Of a stretch of 28,687 bases of DNA, positions 1 to 7,016 are shown one piece after another (the stretch's first letter is position 1; each line of letters opens with the position of its first letter). A program made the position numbers and the translations under genes. The notes under the pieces are model-generated. The model did no database searches. It was given only the letters and a program-made list of their open reading frames with translations, and was not told where the DNA came from. This stretch comes from a virus: IMG/VR virus record IMGVR_UViG_3300042304_001092, positions 1 through 28,687 of that record; one strand, 5' to 3'.

Positions 1-213
1 GTATAGCGTGACCTCGACCGTCCCCGGATCAATAGCGATGCAGTCGTAGCTCTTGACGATCCGCGTCCCGTCGCCAGAGCCGAGAATCGTCGACGTGATA
101 TTTGTACTCTCGACGAACACGGCAGTCCCTGGCGCTGCTCGCCAGCCAGTCACGCGGCCGAGCGAGGTTCCGGCGAAAGTGCAGGTCGATCCCTGGGAAC
201 TGGGAGTTGACAT
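1..213 (-). CDS. Tail protein, 3' end beyond window (partial)
   Basis: The reading frame is open from an ATG at base 213 to the window edge (71 codons seen). It begins MSTPSSQGSTCTFAG and contains a Gly/Thr/Ser-rich, beta-looking stretch (TNITSTILGSGDGTR). It follows two small tail-type genes on the same strand with only 21 bases between, so it is likely another structural gene, perhaps a tail-tube or minor tail protein. No family-defining motif is visible in the part seen. An overlapping alternative-frame ORF across the same bases looks like a shadow. Role is inferred from position. Confidence 0.6.
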   Translation of the reverse strand, partial: MSTPSSQGSTCTFAGTSLGRVTGWRAAPGTAVFVESTNITSTILGSGDGTRIVKSYDCIAIDPGTVEVTLY

Positions 214-234
214 GTCTTGCCCGCCTCCACGGGA

Positions 235-600
235 TCAGGAGGCGTAGTCGCTCGTGTAGTTGGCCGACCACTTCTTCAGCTCGCCGACCGTGTCGTCCCC
301 GGTGGAGTCCATACACTTACAAGTGAGTCCCTCGGCCGTGATCGTCGAGCCCTTCGTGGGCTTCGTGGCCCCGAGGCCCTCGATCGTGACGGTGACGATC
401 ACGCCCGCGCCGCCGGCCTGTCCGTTGTCGGTTAGGCCGGACTCGTAGGCCCGCGTCCCGCCGTTCGCGATCGACAGCGTGGACGCGTCGAGTTGCGGCG
501 TCACGTCGCTCTTTCGAGTTGCCTTGACGCTGACCTTCGTCGCGCCGCTCACGCCGAACGCGTTGAAGCCCTGGGAGCTTGTGAATGTAGGATCGGGCAC
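235..600 (-). CDS. Small tail protein (tail-tube-like, paralogue of next gene)
   Basis: This is a 121-residue protein rich in Thr, Ser, Gly and Ala with alternating hydrophobic residues, as in beta-sandwich tail-tube proteins. The start is a GTG at base 600, chosen because AAGGAG lies eight bases upstream. The gene sits directly downstream of a similar 113-residue protein. The two share a layout: an early K-x-D-V-T segment, a middle of Thr/Ala/Gly-rich strands, a Cys-containing turn, and a C-terminal VGxxxxWSAxxxS block (here VGELKKWSANYTS). I infer a structural tail role from this and from its place after the head-tail joining genes. It may be the tail-tube protein itself or a partner. No database family could be assigned by eye. 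Confidence 0.65.
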   Translation of the reverse strand: MPDPTFTSSQGFNAFGVSGATKVSVKATRKSDVTPQLDASTLSIANGGTRAYESGLTDNGQAGGAGVIVTVTIEGLGATKPTKGSTITAEGLTCKCMDSTGDDTVGELKKWSANYTSDYAS

Positions 601-612
601 GGATTCGGCTCC

Positions 613-954
613 TTACGATGTCGGATAAAACGAGAACTCCGCCGACCAGGTCGCATACTTCCCGACCTCGTAGTTTTTTTCGTAGCTCTCGCAGATCCAG
701 CCGGTGACCGTGGCCGCGGCCGTGAGGGCGAGCGTGGTGTCGCTCTTCAGGTTCCCGGACGCGGACACTGTCTTCGTAGCGGTCGCGGTGCCTGCCTCGA
801 CCAGTGGCGCGGCCGCATAGACGCGGGCCGTGTCGCCGAGAGCTGTCACGTCCTCCTTGGGCGTCGCGCCGGAGGTCTCGATGTCCTTGAGCGAAATCGT
901 CTTCGCCCCGGAGGGAATCGTCGGTCCCGGGCTGGTCAGCGTGGAAATGGGCAT
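613..954 (-). CDS. Small tail protein (candidate major tail protein)
   Basis: A 113-residue protein beginning MPISTLTSPGPTIPSG. It is rich in Thr/Ala/Val strands, with a C-terminal VGKYATWSAEFSF block that resembles the neighbouring 121-residue protein. GAGGAG lies eight bases before the ATG. In HK97-like genomes the gene after the tail-completion protein is normally the major tail protein, and this fits that slot. At 113 residues it is shorter than the usual 150-250, so the tube could be built from this protein, its neighbour, or both. Function is by position and composition. Confidence 0.65.
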   Translation of the reverse strand: MPISTLTSPGPTIPSGAKTISLKDIETSGATPKEDVTALGDTARVYAAAPLVEAGTATATKTVSASGNLKSDTTLALTAAATVTGWICESYEKNYEVGKYATWSAEFSFYPTS

Positions 955-1013
955 GCGGTCCGCTCCTCGTGGTTTGCTGGTCCGATTTTATGGACGCCCG
1001 GCGGGGCCGAATC

Positions 1014-1430
1014 TCACTCCGTCCAGCGGATCTCGACCGAGAGCTCGACGGTATAGGTCGGGGTCTCGCGGCCTTCGAGGTAGTCCGGCTGGCTGTCCCG
1101 CTCGTCGAGCACCAGGCAGTGCTCTATCGCCGTCCCGCTGGCGGTCCCGGCGAACTTGTGAATCGCGGGGGTGATCTGGCCGGCGATCGTCCAGGCCTGG
1201 ACGTAGTCGTCCGCGTAGATCGCCACCAGGAACCGGGCCACCGGGTTGATCTGGTCGGCCGACGGCGTGTCGTCGAACGTGTCGGCGAGGACCTGCTCGC
1301 GGCTGGTCGCCTCGCGGGCGTAGATCACGAACGGCGGGCCAGTGTTGCCGGTCATGCCGACCGGCCAGACCGTCGAGCCCGTCGCCGCTTCGATCGTCTC
1401 TCGGAGCCAGACGTGAGGGTAGCCGGGCAT
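1014..1430 (-). CDS. Tail completion / head-tail joining protein (DUF3168, gp17-like)
   Basis: A 138-residue protein with the length and order of elements of DUF3168 tail-completion proteins. It has an N-terminal helix (LRETIEAATGS), a central strand with ARFLVAIYADDYVQAWTIA, and a C-terminal strand ending VELSVEIRWTE. Such proteins cap the tail tube at the head-tail interface. GGAGG lies five bases before the ATG, and that ATG is one base after the stop of the gp10-like gene, so the two are translationally coupled. The position between gp10-like and tail-tube genes is exactly as in HK97-type operons. Confidence 0.75.
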   Translation of the reverse strand: MPGYPHVWLRETIEAATGSTVWPVGMTGNTGPPFVIYAREATSREQVLADTFDDTPSADQINPVARFLVAIYADDYVQAWTIAGQITPAIHKFAGTASGTAIEHCLVLDERDSQPDYLEGRETPTYTVELSVEIRWTE

Positions 1431-1431
1431 A

Positions 1432-1956
1432 TTATCCTCCGTATCCTGGGTTTTTGCCGGCCGCCAGCTCCGCGGCAGCCTTCTCCAGGCCGACCGCCAT
1501 CTCCTCGGCCAGCTTGTTCGCCGCCACCGGGCCGAACTCCTGGAGCGTCTTCTCCATCATGTTGTAGGCACGGACGCCGCCGGCCGTGCCGAACTGCAAC
1601 CAGATCGCTTTCCGCGACTCGAATCCTGCCTTGTACCCGAGCACGCCGTAGACGAATGAGTCGAACCCGCCGTTCTTTCCCGACTGCCCGGTCCTGACCG
1701 TGACGGCCCGACGAAGAGCGCCGGTCGACCGCTTCTTCTCGCCGGCCTTCCGGCGGCCTCGACGCGTGCTGAGTGGCGGAGTGTTCTTGCGCAGGATCGG
1801 GATGGCCGGCTTCATCACTCGCCGCATCGCGGCCTTCAGGTGTTTCTTTGCGATGTGATTCGGCAGCGCCTTGTAGCGAGACATCAGTCCTTGAATCACC
1901 GCGCTGGAGTCGAACGTGTTCGGCTCGAACGAGCTGTTCCATGAGAGCGAGATCAT
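1432..1956 (-). CDS. HK97 gp10-like head-tail connector / tail component
   Basis: A 174-residue, very basic protein. It contains AMRRVMKPAIPILRKN, a Lys/Arg-rich loop (RRGRRKAGEKKRSTGAL), and the YKAGFESRKAIWLQFGTAG segment typical of the HK97 gp10 / neck family. The ATG at 1956 overlaps the previous stop as ATGA. The same frame is open further upstream, but that extension is Arg-rich shadow sequence inside the neighbouring gene, so the overlap ATG is preferred. It would act in the neck between head and tail. Neighbours (gp16-like upstream, DUF3168 downstream) support the call. Confidence 0.78.
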   Translation of the reverse strand: MISLSWNSSFEPNTFDSSAVIQGLMSRYKALPNHIAKKHLKAAMRRVMKPAIPILRKNTPPLSTRRGRRKAGEKKRSTGALRRAVTVRTGQSGKNGGFDSFVYGVLGYKAGFESRKAIWLQFGTAGGVRAYNMMEKTLQEFGPVAANKLAEEMAVGLEKAAAELAAGKNPGYGG

Positions 1957-2285
1957 GTGGCCTGCTCCTCGACGGACAGCTCGAGGTCTTCGCGGTTGCC
2001 CTGCTCGACGACGGCCGAGATAAAGAGGAGCCGACCGCTGCGGGCCGGCCAGCGGAGCCGCATGTCGCCAGCGACCCCGGCGCGGTATCGGGTGTAGACC
2101 GTCGCGGAGATCCCGCCGCCGACCTGCCCGCGTCGTGCCTGCTCGGAGTAGGTCGTCGCCTCGTAGGAGCCGAGGATCGACGCCACGGTCTCCCAAGTCT
2201 CTACCGTGCCGCCTGCCGCGTTGCGCGTGCGGACGGGCCGCTCCAGGACGAAGAGCTCGCGATATCGGCCGGCGGGCTGCGGCAT
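1953..2285 (-). CDS. Head-tail adaptor (SPP1 gp16-like)
   Basis: A 110-residue protein starting MPQPAGRYRELFVLE. It has the pattern of the phage head-tail joining family: an N-terminal strand, a central TVETWETVASILGSYE strand, then EQARRGQVGGGISATVYTRY and MRLRWPARSGRLLFISAV. The start ATG overlaps the previous stop by one base (TGATG). A much longer open frame runs upstream through the neighbouring connector gene but reads as low-complexity Arg/Gly shadow. It would form the stopper or adaptor ring below the connector. Confidence 0.72.
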   Translation of the reverse strand: MPQPAGRYRELFVLERPVRTRNAAGGTVETWETVASILGSYEATTYSEQARRGQVGGGISATVYTRYRAGVAGDMRLRWPARSGRLLFISAVVEQGNREDLELSVEEQAT

Positions 2286-2845
2286 CACCAGCCCCCGTTC
2301 CACGAGCTCGCGGCGAGCAGCGTCTCGAAGGCCTGGGGCAGCTCGCCGCCGCCGTCGGTGTTGAGGACCCCGCGGTTCTCGAACTGGTGGTTCACGTAGG
2401 CCAGGAGGGCCGACCGGACCGTCGGCTCGATCACACCCCCCGGCGCGACGCCGGCCCAGTAGGTCACGACGACGCGCTCCGTCGTCGCGATGTCGAGCGT
2501 CACGGTCGCCGGGAATGCGTCCTGGTCGATCTCGTAGTCGCCAGCCGACAGCGCGACTCCGGCCACCGTGATCGCGATCGGGTAGGTGGCCGAGACCAGG
2601 ACAGGCGGGGCCGGCAGGTCGAAGACACTTCCGCCGTCCTTCCACGTCGCCCGGTACTGGGTCGCGACGAGCGTCACGGATAAACGCTTCTCGATCAGCC
2701 GGCGGGCGGCGGCGATCGCGTCGAGGAGAAACCGATCGTGTTCGTCCTGGTCCGGCAGCATGCCGACTTGAGCCTTCGCCGCGGTGAGCGAGACAGGCTC
2801 GACGACCGGCCACTGGAGAACGCGGATCGTGTGCGGCTTGCTCAT
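2285..2845 (-). CDS. Head-tail connector protein (gp6-like)
   Basis: A 186-residue protein. The N-terminal part (EPVSLTAAKAQVGM, then DRFLLDAIAAARRLIEKRL) is the helical core of the HK97 gp6 / SPP1 gp15 connector family. It is followed by a beta region with YRATWKDGGSVFDLPAPPV and a C-terminal helix VRSALLAYVNHQFENRG. These proteins form the ring that docks under the portal. It lies immediately downstream of the capsid gene as expected. The capsid-to-connector gap is 84 bases and holds a GC hairpin. Confidence 0.82.
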   Translation of the reverse strand: MSKPHTIRVLQWPVVEPVSLTAAKAQVGMLPDQDEHDRFLLDAIAAARRLIEKRLSVTLVATQYRATWKDGGSVFDLPAPPVLVSATYPIAITVAGVALSAGDYEIDQDAFPATVTLDIATTERVVVTYWAGVAPGGVIEPTVRSALLAYVNHQFENRGVLNTDGGGELPQAFETLLAASSWNGGW

Positions 2846-2875
2846 CAGTCCTCCGAGGGTCCGAATAGGCAGAGA

Positions 2876-2905
2876 GCCGGGGCCGGCATCCCTGCCAGCC
2901 CCGGC
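2876..2905 (-). terminator. GC-rich hairpin after capsid gene
   Basis: An inverted repeat has arms CCGGGGCCGGCA and TGCCAGCCCCGG around a 4-base loop; one pair in twelve is mismatched. It lies between the capsid stop codon and the connector start. There is no T-run on the minus-strand 3' side, so a classical intrinsic terminator is not supported. It could be a weak attenuator or an mRNA-stabilising end for the abundant capsid message. Confidence 0.4.
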
Positions 2906-2929
2906 CCCTGAGAGTCACAAGCCGATCGA

Positions 2930-4162
2930 TCAGCTAGTAGCCTTCGCCAGCCGACCGACGAACTCGGGGCCGTGGTTCAGAACGCCAAGGCGACTGGACC
3001 CGACGAAGAGCGTCTGACGGCTGCGGACGAGCAGCTCCTTCGCGACCGTGATCTGGAGGCCTTCCGCAGCGAGACCGACCGCAGTCGACTTCGCGAAGTC
3101 GCCGTAAAGGGCCAGCGTGGTCGCGGGCATGCCCTTGGCGAGATACACAGGAGCACCGTACACCGTCGGGACCACTCGACCGCCGCCGACCGTCATGGTC
3201 GTCTGTTGGGCGGCCCAGAGCTTCATCAGGTCGATGTAGCCGGCCTTGCTGGCAACCCACGCCCCGGTCCCCATGATGGTCTCGTCTACCTTGCCGACCA
3301 CGTCCGCGAGGTTCGCGGCGGTCGTCGAGGCGTTGAGGGCCACGGTGACGGTGTTGGGGTTGCTCGCGATCGCGGCGACCGCGGCCGGGAGGCCGGAGAT
3401 CGTCGGGCTCGACGAGTTGCCGGTGAGCCACTTCTGGTCATACCAGACAGCGAACCCGTAAGACATCCGGTCGACGAGCAGGCCAGCCACGTCGATCGGC
3501 GAGTCGGTGAGCAGCGAGTTTGAGATCGCCACCGAGCCGCCGGCCTCGTACAGGGTCAGAGCCGGACCGCTGGTCGAGAGATCCTGGTCGGTGAATGCCG
3601 CGTTCTCGGCGGCATACGAGACCGTGAACTCGCCAGACTTCGGGAGGTTGATCGTCTGGCCCTTCGGCCGGAAGACGCTCGCGAGCTGGAGGGCCACCGA
3701 CTGATACTGGAGGCGATTGATGATCGCATCATAGAGCTCGGTCACGACGTAGGAGTCGCCGTACCCCGAAACCGTCTCGCCCATAGCCCGCTTCTCGCCG
3801 CTGGCGAGACGGACCAGGAAGTCGCCGACATCGCCCGCGACCTTAGCCGAGCGGAACGCCCGGACACCGGCCCGGATGTCGGGACGACTGAAATCCTCGG
3901 GGGCCGCGGGGGCCTCGACATCACGCCTCGGCTCGCTGGCCGAAGTGTGGACGGCCCGCAGGGCTGCGAGCCGAGAATCGAGAGCGGTCTCCGACGCGGC
4001 ATCCGTGGCGACCTCGTCGGCCCGCTTCATCGCGGTCGAGAGTCGCTCCTCGATGCTCGCCTTCTCGGTGTCGTCCTTCGGCTCGATGGCCCGGAGGTCC
4101 TCGATCTGCTTCGACAGCGTGACGGATTCATCCTGGAGGCGGGCGAGCTTGGGCGACGGCAT
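2930..4162 (-). CDS. Major capsid protein, HK97 fold
   Basis: A 410-residue protein. Residues 1-100 are charged and helical (delta or scaffold domain), with EDLRAIEPKDDTEKASIEER forming a predicted coiled coil. After about residue 110 the HK97 fold begins. SYVVTELYDAIINRLQYQSV resembles the N-arm and spine helix region, VFRPKGQTINLPK and SYAAENAAFTDQD the E-loop strands, then MSYGFAVWYDQKWLTGN and the A-domain with YIDLMKLWAAQQ and TVYGAPVYLAKGMP. A prohead protease is encoded upstream and would cut off the delta domain. It makes the icosahedral shell. Hairpins lie on both sides of the gene. Confidence 0.93.
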   Translation of the reverse strand: MPSPKLARLQDESVTLSKQIEDLRAIEPKDDTEKASIEERLSTAMKRADEVATDAASETALDSRLAALRAVHTSASEPRRDVEAPAAPEDFSRPDIRAGVRAFRSAKVAGDVGDFLVRLASGEKRAMGETVSGYGDSYVVTELYDAIINRLQYQSVALQLASVFRPKGQTINLPKSGEFTVSYAAENAAFTDQDLSTSGPALTLYEAGGSVAISNSLLTDSPIDVAGLLVDRMSYGFAVWYDQKWLTGNSSSPTISGLPAAVAAIASNPNTVTVALNASTTAANLADVVGKVDETIMGTGAWVASKAGYIDLMKLWAAQQTTMTVGGGRVVPTVYGAPVYLAKGMPATTLALYGDFAKSTAVGLAAEGLQITVAKELLVRSRQTLFVGSSRLGVLNHGPEFVGRLAKATS

Positions 4163-4240
4163 GGGAGGTCCTCGTATGTTCGTGTGGTGTCCTTACCGCA
4201 CGTCACGATATGGCCGGCAGCCGCGGCAGAATCTCGCAGG

Positions 4241-4257
4241 CGTCCTACCGTAGGACG
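4241..4257 (-). other. Short perfect hairpin before capsid gene
   Basis: The arms CGTCCTA and TAGGACG are fully complementary around a CCG loop, immediately after the stop of the Cys-rich gene and about 80 bases before the capsid start. No T-run follows on the minus strand. It may mark an RNA processing or stabilising element that separates the capsid message from the inserted cassette. The rest of the 96-base gap shows no gene. Confidence 0.35.
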
Positions 4258-4258
4258 A

Positions 4259-4579
4259 TCAGCGGCAGGTTCCGGTCGTGCAGGTCACCGGCTTGCCCTT
4301 CGCCCGCTCCGCTTCGCACCGCTTGCACTTGCACGAGCAGCGCTGCTCGATCCGTCCGTCGGGCTTCCAGATCCCACGGACGCACGTCGACCCGCAGTCG
4401 CATGCCGTGGGCGTAGGCCCCGGAGGAGCCGGCGGGGACGGGGCCTCGGTGAGCATGGACGCCCGAGCTGCGGCGACCGCGGCCGCCGCCTTCGGGGCCT
4501 CGAGGTCGACGGCCCGCGGGTCGGCTGAGAGCCAGACCAGCAGGGCGACGAACGCGTTCCAGATACCAGAAAGCGACAT
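4259..4579 (-). CDS. Membrane-anchored Cys-rich small protein
   Basis: A 106-residue protein. Residues about 6-20 (IWNAFVALLVWLSA) form a hydrophobic segment. An Ala-rich helix and a Pro-rich linker (PSPPAPPGPTPT) follow. The C-terminal 45 residues hold nine cysteines (ACDCGSTC, RCSCKCKRC, TCTTGTC). This is the build of an exported, disulfide- or metal-stabilised protein tethered by its N-terminus. The start directly abuts the previous stop (TAA-ATG). It is the last gene of the inserted cassette before the capsid gene. A spanin-like or envelope-disrupting role is possible but not shown; no family recognised. Confidence 0.7.
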   Translation of the reverse strand: MSLSGIWNAFVALLVWLSADPRAVDLEAPKAAAAVAAARASMLTEAPSPPAPPGPTPTACDCGSTCVRGIWKPDGRIEQRCSCKCKRCEAERAKGKPVTCTTGTCR

Positions 4580-4834
4580 TTACCACCCCCTAGCGTTATC
4601 GACGATCGGGTAACCGTCTTCACCGACGCGTGCCGTGTGGGCGAGCCGGTGGTCCGGCTGCGGATCCTCGGGAGGCTTCTCCGCAAGTAGGGAAAACCAG
4701 AGCAGGGTCCGGGCTGCGGAAGCGATCCACCGGACGACCGGCCTTGGGGTGGGGTTCGGCGCTGCCGACGACGAGGCGAGCCAATAGCCTACGGCCAGGG
4801 CGACGACGACAGCGGTCACGAGACGGCGATCCAT
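4580..4834 (-). CDS. Small membrane protein of the protease cassette
   Basis: An 84-residue protein with an N-terminal membrane helix (LVTAVVVALAVGYWLA), a Pro-containing turn, a second hydrophobic stretch (IASAARTLLWFSLLA) and a hydrophilic C-terminal tail. ATG at 4834 is preferred because GAGGG lies five bases upstream. A GTG at 4846 overlaps the previous stop as GTGA and would add four residues. It lies between the C1 peptidase and the Cys-rich protein genes. It could be a holin-like or accessory lysis protein, or help export the peptidase; function unknown. Confidence 0.65.
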   Translation of the reverse strand: MDRRLVTAVVVALAVGYWLASSSAAPNPTPRPVVRWIASAARTLLWFSLLAEKPPEDPQPDHRLAHTARVGEDGYPIVDNARGW

Positions 4835-4842
4835 TGCAACCC

Positions 4843-5952
4843 TCACGGGGTAAGTGTGTCGGCGATAGTTTCAGGCGGAGCAGGTGCTAGCCAGTTGCCG
4901 TTATGAAGATCGCGCCAGCCGAAGCCGGCGACGGAGCCCACGGCGAAACTATCTTTCGCCCGGAGCATGGATTCCACGACGGACCGCTTCACCCAGAACG
5001 ACCCGTCGGGCTGGTCGGACGGAAACTTTCCCTTGTAGGTGAGCCACCGCGGGCCCCAGCTATTCAGGCACAGGAGAGCGTCCGAGGGGCTGCCGTTCTT
5101 CTGGTAGCGGACCGCCACGAAACACATCTGATGGGCCCACTGCCCGGACGCGGCCGCGTAGCCCTGGGCGTCGGTCTGCGACGCGAAGCCCTGCATGCTG
5201 GCGACCGGAATCGGGAACCCGGCCTCGATCGCGGCGGCGGCCTCGGCCCAGGTCGTGACGAGGGCGACGTGCCCGGCCGGGTGTTTCTTCGCGAGCGTGT
5301 CTAGCTTGCCGCCGTCGCCCTGCCCGCCGTTGCCGTAGGCTCCCCAGCTCTTCGCCCGTTGGGCGGAGTAGGCCCGGAGGTCGTGCCCTCCGATCTGCTC
5401 GCGGTAGACGACGCCCCAGTCGCGGACCCAGCGGGCCGCGGCGGCGCCGTAGGATCCGTCGGAGTAGCCGCCCACCGGGGACGAGCCGTCGCCCGATCGG
5501 CCGCGGGCCTCGACGCGAGACCCTCCGTAGATCGCTTCGGTACTCGGGAACGGCGGAGGCTGGGCCAGGCGGCCGGTCTCCCAGTCGATCGCCTGGGCGA
5601 TCCAGATTCCGTGAGCCCATCCCCAGGAAACACAATCCCCGATTCCCTGCCGCTCGACTACCCACGACCTCCCGTAGAGGGCCTGGTGTGCCTTCACGGC
5701 AGAGCGATAGAGGAACGTGTCGACGCCCTTGGCCTCGCGGACCGTCTCGGCCCCGGCCTGCCGGAACAGCGGCTCGGGCAGCTCGGCCAGGAACAGCTCG
5801 ACGCCTTGCGGGTCGGGCCGGTATCCGTAGTCCTCGCTGGCCGGCTGGCCGGCCAGGCGTGGGCCTCGGTCGAGACCGCCGACGATCGCGGCGACCGCGA
5901 GCCCGAAGAGCAGGGCGACAGCCAGCCAGCGGAGGGTCTTAGCGTGCGGCAT
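4843..5952 (-). CDS. Papain-family (C1) cysteine peptidase, membrane-anchored or secreted
   Basis: A 369-residue protein. Residues 7-25 form a signal or membrane helix (LRWLAVALLFGLAVAAIVGG). The C1 catalytic set is visible in order: Gln102 (oxyanion hole) and Cys107 in RQGIGDCVSWGW, His274 in WAHQMCFVAV, and Asn297 in CLNSWG. These are established papain-family signatures. ATG at 5952 has GAGGG nine bases upstream; a GTG eight codons earlier is an alternative. The gene overlaps the upstream membrane-protein gene by 14 bases and sits between prohead protease and capsid genes. The signal helix argues against a role in capsid maturation. An attack on envelope or surface-layer proteins, as a lysin or exit factor, is the inference. 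Confidence 0.88.
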   Translation of the reverse strand: MPHAKTLRWLAVALLFGLAVAAIVGGLDRGPRLAGQPASEDYGYRPDPQGVELFLAELPEPLFRQAGAETVREAKGVDTFLYRSAVKAHQALYGRSWVVERQGIGDCVSWGWAHGIWIAQAIDWETGRLAQPPPFPSTEAIYGGSRVEARGRSGDGSSPVGGYSDGSYGAAAARWVRDWGVVYREQIGGHDLRAYSAQRAKSWGAYGNGGQGDGGKLDTLAKKHPAGHVALVTTWAEAAAAIEAGFPIPVASMQGFASQTDAQGYAAASGQWAHQMCFVAVRYQKNGSPSDALLCLNSWGPRWLTYKGKFPSDQPDGSFWVKRSVVESMLRAKDSFAVGSVAGFGWRDLHNGNWLAPAPPETIADTLTP

Positions 5953-6487
5953 CGGCGGCAGCCCTCGCGATGTCACGGTAGGCGGAGATCCAGGCGGATC
6001 TCTGGGGCGGCGTCAGCGGGCCGCCGGAGATGCCGGCAGTCGCGTCGAGGTGTGCTTTGATCGCCTCGCGGGCTCGCGGGTGTTTCTCTCCGAGCGACAC
6101 TCCGCGACATCGCAGCTCGCGGGCCCGCTGGCGGAGGTCGTCGACCGCGACGCCTGTCCGGATGAGCTGCTCGGGTTGCATGCCGTCCCACTCGATCTCG
6201 GATGCGAGCTCTTCCATCAGGGCCGAAACGGTCGCGGCGTCGGCCGCGGCATCCGGACCGACGAACGTCCCGCGGAGATTCAATCCTCCGGGGGCAGGGC
6301 CGGGAGCTGGTGTCGGAGCCGGGGCCGGGCCTGACGAGCTCCATGCAACCGCGGCGGCCGCGAGCAGGGCAGCCCCGACAACGTGTCGCCGTTCCAGGGC
6401 CGGGAGCGACACGTCACCGATCAAGGCCTTCACGCGGTCGCCGGCAAACAAGTAGGCGGCCGTGGCGATCAGGAGGGCGACGATCAT
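5939..6487 (-). CDS. Two-helix membrane protein with Pro/Ala linker
   Basis: A 182-residue protein: hydrophobic helix at 2-15 (IVALLIATAAYLFA), second hydrophobic helix at about 36-50 (VVGAALLAAAAVAW), then a Pro-Ala-Gly linker (GPAPAPTPAPGPAPGG) and a mostly helical soluble C-terminal domain (65-182). Its ATG overlaps the previous stop as ATGA, and its end overlaps the C1 peptidase start, so the three genes are translationally coupled. It might be a holin-like pore former or an anchor for the peptidase. No family recognised. Confidence 0.72.
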   Translation of the reverse strand: MIVALLIATAAYLFAGDRVKALIGDVSLPALERRHVVGAALLAAAAVAWSSSGPAPAPTPAPGPAPGGLNLRGTFVGPDAAADAATVSALMEELASEIEWDGMQPEQLIRTGVAVDDLRQRARELRCRGVSLGEKHPRAREAIKAHLDATAGISGGPLTPPQRSAWISAYRDIARAAADAAR

Positions 6488-6861
6488 CGGGCGATTCTCA
6501 CGAGGGGAAGGAGCTGCTCGAGCACGCCGCCGGCCAGAGCGAGAACGAGAGAGCGGACCGCGGGCCGGGCCAGGATCCAGAGCGGATAGACCGCCAGCGG
6601 GACGGCCCGGTCGGCGACGGCATCGAAGAGTCGAGCGACGGCGTCGATCGCCAGGGCTTTTTTCTCAGCCCCCGAGAGCGTCGACACGGAGTCGAGAGCC
6701 GACACGACCAGGCGGAGGAGCGCGAGGAGCAGCTCACCGAACTCGGACCAGGTCAGGCCGTCGGCGGCCGCGACCTTCGCCGACGCTATGTAGCTCGTGA
6801 TCTTGTCCAGGAGGCCCGGGTGGTCGACGGCCTTGGTGATCGGGACGGTCGTGATGCTCAT
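6484..6861 (-). CDS. Amphipathic/hydrophobic small protein (holin candidate)
   Basis: A 125-residue protein. The N-terminal third is soluble (MSITTVPITKAVDHPGLLDK). Residues 40-60 (EFGELLLALLRLVVSALDSV) and 80-122 (PLAVYPLWILARPAVRSLVL, then LAGGVLEQLLPLV) are hydrophobic or amphipathic. The chosen ATG overlaps the stop of the zinc-ribbon gene as ATGA; an upstream same-frame extension is Arg/Pro-rich shadow. The size and the hydrophobic C-terminal half make it a holin candidate next to a secreted peptidase gene, but it matches no holin family I can name. A membrane-associated structural protein is the alternative. Confidence 0.68.
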   Translation of the reverse strand: MSITTVPITKAVDHPGLLDKITSYIASAKVAAADGLTWSEFGELLLALLRLVVSALDSVSTLSGAEKKALAIDAVARLFDAVADRAVPLAVYPLWILARPAVRSLVLALAGGVLEQLLPLVRIAR

Positions 6862-7016
6862 CGCGTTTTTCTTCTCCAGACCTGGGCGGCGGTGACGACC
6901 TGGCGGCGACGCTGGCGGCAGTCCTGACAGGTGACGTATCGGACCTGGCGGTCGCCGGCCCGCTTGCTCGACTCGACGCGGCATCGACCGCCGCAGCATG
7001 GGCACTCAGCCGGCAT
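6858..7016 (-). CDS. Mini zinc-ribbon protein
   Basis: A 52-residue protein, MPAECPCCGGRC at the start and TCQDCRQRRR in the middle. The CPCC...CQDC pairs, 23 residues apart, form a rubredoxin- or zinc-ribbon-type metal site like those in small phage transcription or DNA-binding proteins. The C-terminus is very basic (RRRQ, WRRKTR). Its start lies 11 bases inside the end of the protease-HAD gene, and its TGA overlaps the next ATG. It could bind nucleic acid, or be a translational relay between its neighbours. Function unknown. Confidence 0.7.
   Translation of the reverse strand: MPAECPCCGGRCRVESSKRAGDRQVRYVTCQDCRQRRRQVVTAAQVWRRKTR

Noticed and set aside
1953-2918. A 321-codon minus-strand frame through the connector genes.
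   Set aside because: Only its last 110 codons look like protein and have a proper overlapping start; the rest is the shadow of the connector gene.
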